Origin: Marinoscillum sp. MHG1-6
Lineage (GTDB): Bacteria; Bacteroidota; Bacteroidia; Cytophagales; Cyclobacteriaceae
NCBI RefSeq assembly: GCF_024714475.1
Contig: NZ_JAMZMI010000005.1
Coordinates: 62,001-126,000 of the forward strand
Length of the DNA stretch: 64,000 bases
Direction: 5' to 3'
Numbering within the stretch: position 1 is the stretch's first letter; the number at the start of each line of letters is the position of its first letter. Of this stretch, positions 59,214 through 64,000 are shown piece by piece. Made by a program: the position numbers and the translations under genes. The notes under the pieces were generated by a model. It saw only the letters and a list, made by a program, of their open reading frames with translations, did no database searches and was not told where the DNA came from.

Positions 59214-62200
59214 AGCTATCCTGTATTATCATATCTACTTCTCTTTGGGTAACACTGCTCGGGGAAGTACTCATCAAGCCACTACTGCTGTGTTCAGCAT
59301 TTTTTCCAGATCTGGTCATTAATGTATGTCCAACTTCATGGGCAGTTGCCCCTCCAGGGGCATCATCTTTTAACGAAATAGTTCTGTTTGCTGTTGTTAA
59401 ACCTTCATTATATGCTCCTGGTGATCCTGTAGTAATAATTGCAGACGGAACAATTTTGTTATTCCCAGCAACATCTTGCTCACTAGAAATTAAACCATTT
59501 TGATCTGCAAGAATAATATTCTGCCTTGTTGTCCCCCCATCAGTGTTATTGGTCTCAACACCAGTTACATTAAATTGAAATCGGACAGCTTCTCCTGCAG
59601 AGTTTGTAGTTTGACCATCTGAGCCATTAAAATATGCATTTAATTCATCACGAACAGCGTTTACTTTAGCGACATTGTTGGCTGCAATACGAGCATTCTG
59701 CCTATTTATCCTTGCAATTTTATTTGGACTTGCTCCAGCAGGTATTGCTTTAGGGGCCTGAGTAAGAACTATTACATTTTTTTCAATAACATGCCTTTGA
59801 GTTCCGTCATTTAAAACTTCCATATAATGTAGCCCTTGCAATCCCCACAAATCTATATTGGTGGTTGGATTATTACTAGCATAATTATATGGTGAAAGGT
59901 GAGGATACTTATCTGTCAAAGGATCTACTCCGTAAAAAATTCCCACTCTTGGGTCATAATACCTGGCCCCGTAGTAGTATAAGCCCGTTTCCTCATCCAG
60001 TTCCTTACCATTGAACTTATACGGCATGCCATTCTTATTACTATGCTCTTCTACAAAGGTCTCACCAAAAGCAAAGTACTCTAGGTGTTGATACACTTCT
60101 CCTGTGATATCAGTAATATAGCTCGTAGATCCAAGATGATCAGGGTGATAGTAATACTGTAAGTTTTCAGCTTCATTGCCGGAATCTTTTACTTGTCCCG
60201 GAGGCACCTTACCACTCTTACCAGCGGTAAATACCACACCATCGTCTCCGACCCATTTAAGGTTCTTCACAATGGCCTGCTCCACTTCTTTCCTTTTCGT
60301 ATAATAGTCAATGGCATCTACACCCGCTTTGCCCTGGGATACTTTATCCTGTCCTCCGCCAAGCTTTGAGACGATGCGTTGTCCTTCTATATAGTAATGC
60401 TTCGTATATCCACCTGACTGTAGCACCATATAAGGATTTACATATACGGTGTAGTTGCCCACACTACCGGATGCCGACTCCTTTTGTCCGTTGATAAATA
60501 CTGCCTGACCTATACTTTTCGCCTTGATCACCCTTTCACCGGAAGCATCATAGATATAATGATTGACATTGCCATCATCATATATGGCACGTATCCTGTT
60601 TTCTTCGTCCCACATGATCCGGCGCTCCTGACCACTGAGGTTATCTGTCCAGCCCGTCTGGTTACCATTTTTGTCATAGCTATAGCTGTGTTCACCTATT
60701 TGGGTAGGGGCATGGGGCTGCTCCTGTCCATAGGTATAGGTCATGTCATAGGTGGTCTTGCTCTGCGAGTTCCAATCTCCTTTTGAGTTATTACCGGTTT
60801 TGTCATGGGACTGAACTTTGTGGATGATCCCCCCTACTGTGTTGTAGGCCATCTGTAGGCTGTAACGGTGCTCTTCGTTGGCGCCGGTATAGTGGCCCGT
60901 AGCACCTGTCAGCCTGTATAGGTCATCATATTCGTAATGATATTCACTAGCACCGCCCATCAAGCTGGACTCGGGAACAGGGGCGTTGTTTTTCAGGCTC
61001 AGGATATTATTGACCTTATCATAGGTGTAGCTGTTGTCCATAAACAGCCTGCTGGTAGCCGTGCTGGCAGTCATCTTTTGCAGTCTCCTTCTGTCCGCCT
61101 CGTAACTATAGGTCATCTTACTTCCGTTTCCATAGGCCAGGAACACCCTTTGTTCAAATTTATCATATCCCAATTGCTTTACATAATTGTATACACGCCC
61201 TTTTTTAACGCCGGCCATGGATTTTAAGAGTCCTCCCACATTGTACTTGTAGTTCACCACCTCCCCGTCAGGGTAGGCCATAGATGTCAGCCTGTTCCAC
61301 GTGTCGTAGGTCCACTCGGTAGTAAAGGTCTGCTCGTCGAATTTAGGGATGACCACTGTGCGAATGTTTTTCACCACTTCCCCCAGCGGTCCATAGAAAA
61401 ACTCCTGAGCCCCGGTCGCATCTTCCTGTAGTACGATACGCCCTGCCCGGTTAAATTCCGCACCAGTTTCTCCATAGGTATAGTGCACGTCGTTCTCGGC
61501 GTTATCAGGGTAAAGGATATCGGTCAGTCTTTCAAAATCATACTTATACTTAATTGGCCCGCCCTTCTCAGCAAGGTTGGCGGTCATCAGGGCGGTAAGG
61601 TTCCCGGCCAGGTCATAACTGTAGGTAGTCATGCCGGCATCCGGGTGATCACTCCTTACCCGTCGTCCGAACAAGTCGTAGGTGGAAAGGGTACTGTGCC
61701 CCTGGTCATCGGTGGCCGCCACTTGCTCGTTGATGGCATTGTAGGCAAAGCTCGTCCACACGGGTCCATCCGTAGTCACATTCTTCACCGCCGTCACTCG
61801 TCCCCTTACATCGGTAAACTGTTCGGTAACAATACCATTAGCATCGGTGGTACGGGTTAAGAATTGTTTGTTTCCGTCCCGGTCGCTGTCAAAGCCATAC
61901 TCAGTAGTCGTCTCAGCTCCGTCCGGCAGCACTACGGCAATGGCCCGGTTCAGCACGTCATAGGCCGTGGTGGTAGGTGCTACTCCATCGGTGGTACTAT
62001 TAAACGTCCCCTGTGTACCGGTAGGCTCTGAAACCGGGTAGTAGGCCTTGATACTACGGCCGAATGCATCAAACAATACTCGCCCGGATACAATCATCAT
62101 TTCCTCGTCGGGTTGTCCGTCTCCTTTATAGATCGCTCCATCCTTCTTGGTCTGAAGCACGCGTCCCAGACCATCTACAAAAGTGGCCGTCTCCATCTCA

Positions 62201-64000
62201 TTCTGAGGGTTGGATGGGTCATAATGTTGGGTGAGTGCCCAGGGCACTTCATCCTCGGGATGGTAGTCAAACTTGAGGGTATAGCCTGACCCGTTGGCCC
62301 GCTCATACGGACCGGTGATTTTATTGACACGGCCTTTATCATCCAGCTCATAGGTGATCTCCTGACCGTTTAAGTCCACCGTTTTCAATACTTGCCCAAA
62401 GCGGAAGTCATAGGAAGCTGTGGAATGGTAACCATAGCTGTTGCTCACCTCAGTCGTATACGTATGAAGTACTTCATCATAAGCGTATTCAACGCTCATC
62501 CGCTGTCCTTCACTATTTTCCGGTCTGGTGATTTTGGTCAGGTTACCATATTCATCATATTCCAGGTCATAAAAGGCCTCCGTTTCTTCATTCAGGAACT
62601 GGCGTATCTGGGTCACATTGCCATTGGTTTCATTGATACTGGCCTCCCGTTTTCTGTAGAGCGTACCGGAGGCACCACGTACTTCTATGGATTTGGGCGA
62701 GGCCATGATATAATTGGCTTCGACTTTATGATAATCAATGGTGGCAACCAGGTCATCGGTATTACCATTATCGCCGAAATCCCTGAATTTGATCACATTC
62801 CCCAGCGCATCATACTCATAGCTGGTACGGGTGGATTTCCCTGCCGAGGTTTCACCTTCATAGAATCGTTGTTCTGCTTCCTTCAGCGCTGGAAATACAT
62901 TCCCATCATCGGTATCCAGGTCTTTTTCCAGTATCTCCTGTCCGGTATTGATGTCCTTGAATTGATAGTGGTTTTCTTTTTCTACATATTTCTTACCTCC
63001 ACCATCGGTCATGACCTCAGACAGCAACAACCCTTTAGCATAATAGTTGCGATTGGCAAAAGTCTGCTCAACACGTGTATATACACTACCCTCGTCATCA
63101 AGCGTTTTACTTATTACCTTTTCAAATCCATAAAAGTCCCTTTCCCGTCGGTCATGAAACCCTTTTTCATAGGCATAGGCTGTGCGCAGGGTATCCACCC
63201 CATCACCTGCAAAGCCATCAAATACCTTCACTTCGCTCAGCGTCCAGACCGTTCCCGGGTGATCGTAGGTATTACCCACTGCCTTATAATCGACTGTAAA
63301 TGATGCCCCAAGTGGACGGTTGACCTTTTTGAGCATATTGGTACGGGCGATGGTGGAATGTTTCACTTTCAACTGCCCATCATTGATCGATTCCACAAAA
63401 TCCGGATATCCATCGCCATTGATATCACGCAGTCCATTTTGCTCTCGTGAAACACTTGAACCTCCATAAAAGCTCGGATTTACTACCAACTTCATTGGAG
63501 GAGCGAAGTTTAATGGAAATCCAACTGTAAATGCTCCGTTAGCCGAAAAACCAGCTGATCTACTTTCACCCACATCAGAAAGCTCGGTCCATTCAATCGG
63601 ATCAGAAAAAGACCCGCCTTGATTAATCCGAACGAAGACCTCATTCTTAGAATCAGTTCTTATTTCATACAAAGCATCAGCCAAGCCATCCCCGTTTACG
63701 TCCTGAAGGCTAAAGTCTGAATGGTTTTCAGACCGTGAAAGACTGAGACCAGCAGAAATACTATTTTTTCTTTTCGTAACCCCTAAGCCCCCACCGTAAC
63801 TTCTACTACTACCTGATTGAATTTTATATATATCCCATTCTTCAAATGGCCCAAAACCATAACCAAGATTAAGTGCAACTGAAACCTTATCACCTTGTTC
63901 TGCTCTTTTTAGTCGATCCGGGAGTCCATCGCCATTAATATCCAAAAAAGTATGTCTGGTTTTAGAAGTACCAAAACCATAATTACCACTTATTCCCATA
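59203..64000 (-). CDS. Giant SpvB/RHS polymorphic toxin with a C-terminal HExxH metallopeptidase tip (5' end outside window)
   Basis: About 1,600 residues are visible; the N-terminus lies beyond the right edge. From the visible start: VCBS/FG-GAP-like repeats with DINGDGLPD, DVNGDGLAD and DINGDGYPD (a propeller, as in SpvB/TcdB); a TcdB-middle-like part (RERDFYGFEKVISK); many YD repeats (~400-1250); and the RHS-associated core ending at ETGLYYYGARYYDPRVG (~1352). The tip (~1385-1598) has HEVGH (His1554, Glu1555, His1558), a possible third ligand His1569, and a downstream GLMSTSP Met-turn-like segment, so it is probably a zinc peptidase. YD shells encase toxins in related Tc and RHS proteins. 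An immunity-type gene overlaps its end. Confidence 0.85.
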   Translation of the reverse strand, partial: MGISGNYGFGTSKTRHTFLDINGDGLPDRLKRAEQGDKVSVALNLGYGFGPFEEWDIYKIQSGSSRSYGGGLGVTKRKNSISAGLSLSRSENHSDFSLQDVNGDGLADALYEIRTDSKNEVFVRINQGGSFSDPIEWTELSDVGESRSAGFSANGAFTVGFPLNFAPPMKLVVNPSFYGGSSVSREQNGLRDINGDGYPDFVESINDGQLKVKHSTIARTNMLKKVNRPLGASFTVDYKAVGNTYDHPGTVWTLSEVKVFDGFAGDGVDTLRTAYAYEKGFHDRRERDFYGFEKVISKTLDDEGSVYTRVEQTFANRNYYAKGLLLSEVMTDGGGKKYVEKENHYQFKDINTGQEILEKDLDTDDGNVFPALKEAEQRFYEGETSAGKSTRTSYEYDALGNVIKFRDFGDNGNTDDLVATIDYHKVEANYIMASPKSIEVRGASGTLYRKREASINETNGNVTQIRQFLNEETEAFYDLEYDEYGNLTKITRPENSEGQRMSVEYAYDEVLHTYTTEVSNSYGYHSTASYDFRFGQVLKTVDLNGQEITYELDDKGRVNKITGPYERANGSGYTLKFDYHPEDEVPWALTQHYDPSNPQNEMETATFVDGLGRVLQTKKDGAIYKGDGQPDEEMMIVSGRVLFDAFGRSIKAYYPVSEPTGTQGTFNSTTDGVAPTTTAYDVLNRAIAVVLPDGAETTTEYGFDSDRDGNKQFLTRTTDANGIVTEQFTDVRGRVTAVKNVTTDGPVWTSFAYNAINEQVAATDDQGHSTLSTYDLFGRRVRSDHPDAGMTTYSYDLAGNLTALMTANLAEKGGPIKYKYDFERLTDILYPDNAENDVHYTYGETGAEFNRAGRIVLQEDATGAQEFFYGPLGEVVKNIRTVVIPKFDEQTFTTEWTYDTWNRLTSMAYPDGEVVNYKYNVGGLLKSMAGVKKGRVYNYVKQLGYDKFEQRVFLAYGNGSKMTYSYEADRRRLQKMTASTATSRLFMDNSYTYDKVNNILSLKNNAPVPESSLMGGASEYHYEYDDLYRLTGATGHYTGANEEHRYSLQMAYNTVGGIIHKVQSHDKTGNNSKGDWNSQSKTTYDMTYTYGQEQPHAPTQIGEHSYSYDKNGNQTGWTDNLSGQERRIMWDEENRIRAIYDDGNVNHYIYDASGERVIKAKSIGQAVFINGQKESASGSVGNYTVYVNPYMVLQSGGYTKHYYIEGQRIVSKLGGGQDKVSQGKAGVDAIDYYTKRKEVEQAIVKNLKWVGDDGVVFTAGKSGKVPPGQVKDSGNEAENLQYYYHPDHLGSTSYITDITGEVYQHLEYFAFGETFVEEHSNKNGMPYKFNGKELDEETGLYYYGARYYDPRVGIFYGVDPLTDKYPHLSPYNYASNNPTTNIDLWGLQGLHYMEVLNDGTQRHVIEKNVIVLTQAPKAIPAGASPNKIARINRQNARIAANNVAKVNAVRDELNAYFNGSDGQTTNSAGEAVRFQFNVTGVETNNTDGGTTRQNIILADQNGLISSEQDVAGNNKIVPSAIITTGSPGAYNEGLTTANRTISLKDDAPGGATAHEVGHTLMTRSGKNAEHSSSGLMSTSPSSVTQREVDMIIQDSYER
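59954..60634. repeat. 681-bp direct repeat of RHS-core DNA, copy in the main RHS gene
   Basis: Partner of 57322-58002. It spans the RHS-core coding DNA up to the point where the tip sequences diverge, so a crossover here would swap the C-terminal tip. Confidence 0.85.

Noticed and set aside
62392-63303. 303-codon ORF antisense to the RHS gene
   Set aside because: Its strand is the complement of clear YD-repeat coding sequence; long antisense frames are common opposite repeats with biased codons.
1-64000. CRISPR array, tRNA or rRNA genes
   Set aside because: No regularly spaced identical repeats with unique spacers, and no cloverleaf or rRNA-like sequence was recognised; the repeats present are dispersed hairpin elements.

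Overview
The window looks like a chromosomal segment from a member of the Bacteroidota, probably a marine Cytophagales-type bacterium. The evidence is the TAnnTTTG-type -7 promoter boxes placed just before start codons, weak Shine-Dalgarno sequences, many short-signal lipoproteins, and family content such as DUF4136, GIN-domain and YaiO proteins, RHS/SpvB proteins and split FeoB. The genus cannot be fixed from sequence alone. No rRNA, tRNA or CRISPR array was seen.

Layout. 1-7 kb: the end of an acyl-CoA synthetase gene, then lipoproteins and a trypsin-like protease separated by spacers rich in dispersed repeats. 7-18.8 kb: HAD phosphatase, a TerB-acyl-CoA oxidase-like fusion, an outer-membrane protein with an H-x-S-N-G motif, an exported caspase-like protein, and an anaerobic formate module (pflA, pflB, and a divergent oxalate/formate-type transporter). 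19.3-28.7 kb: a SiaC-family phosphoprotein, a small outer-membrane protein, and a same-strand signalling block of two histidine kinases and four response regulators. 29.2-32.5 kb: a tightly overlapping four-gene locus (YaiO-like barrel, pseudo-receiver, membrane HEAT protein, processive GT2) that looks like a polysaccharide synthesis/export unit. 32.8-43.5 kb: acyl-CoA dehydrogenase behind two matched palindromes, a conserved unknown protein, Na+-coupled transporters (SNF, NhaC), and the lysine genes lysA and dapD. 43.5-50.5 kb: a glycosyltransferase, a ferrous-iron operon (DtxR, a membrane-anchored DtxR-FeoA fusion, and FeoB split into GTPase and permease), and mnmE.

50.5-64 kb is an accessory region. 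It holds six copies of a two-hairpin REP-like element around a frameshifted REP-associated (Y1) transposase, an SRAP-family gene with an unknown divergent partner, and a polymorphic-toxin RHS locus. The main RHS gene runs off the right edge and ends in a tip with an HExxH motif, overlapped by an exported candidate immunity gene. Downstream lie two displaced RHS C-terminal cassettes, each followed by its own membrane or lipoprotein candidate immunity gene. The cassettes carry duplicated RHS-core DNA (one direct repeat of about 681 bp) and a recurring terminator-like hairpin. Two composite REP-hairpin direct repeats bracket the 4.2 kb displaced-cassette segment. This cassette array is the most interesting system in the window.
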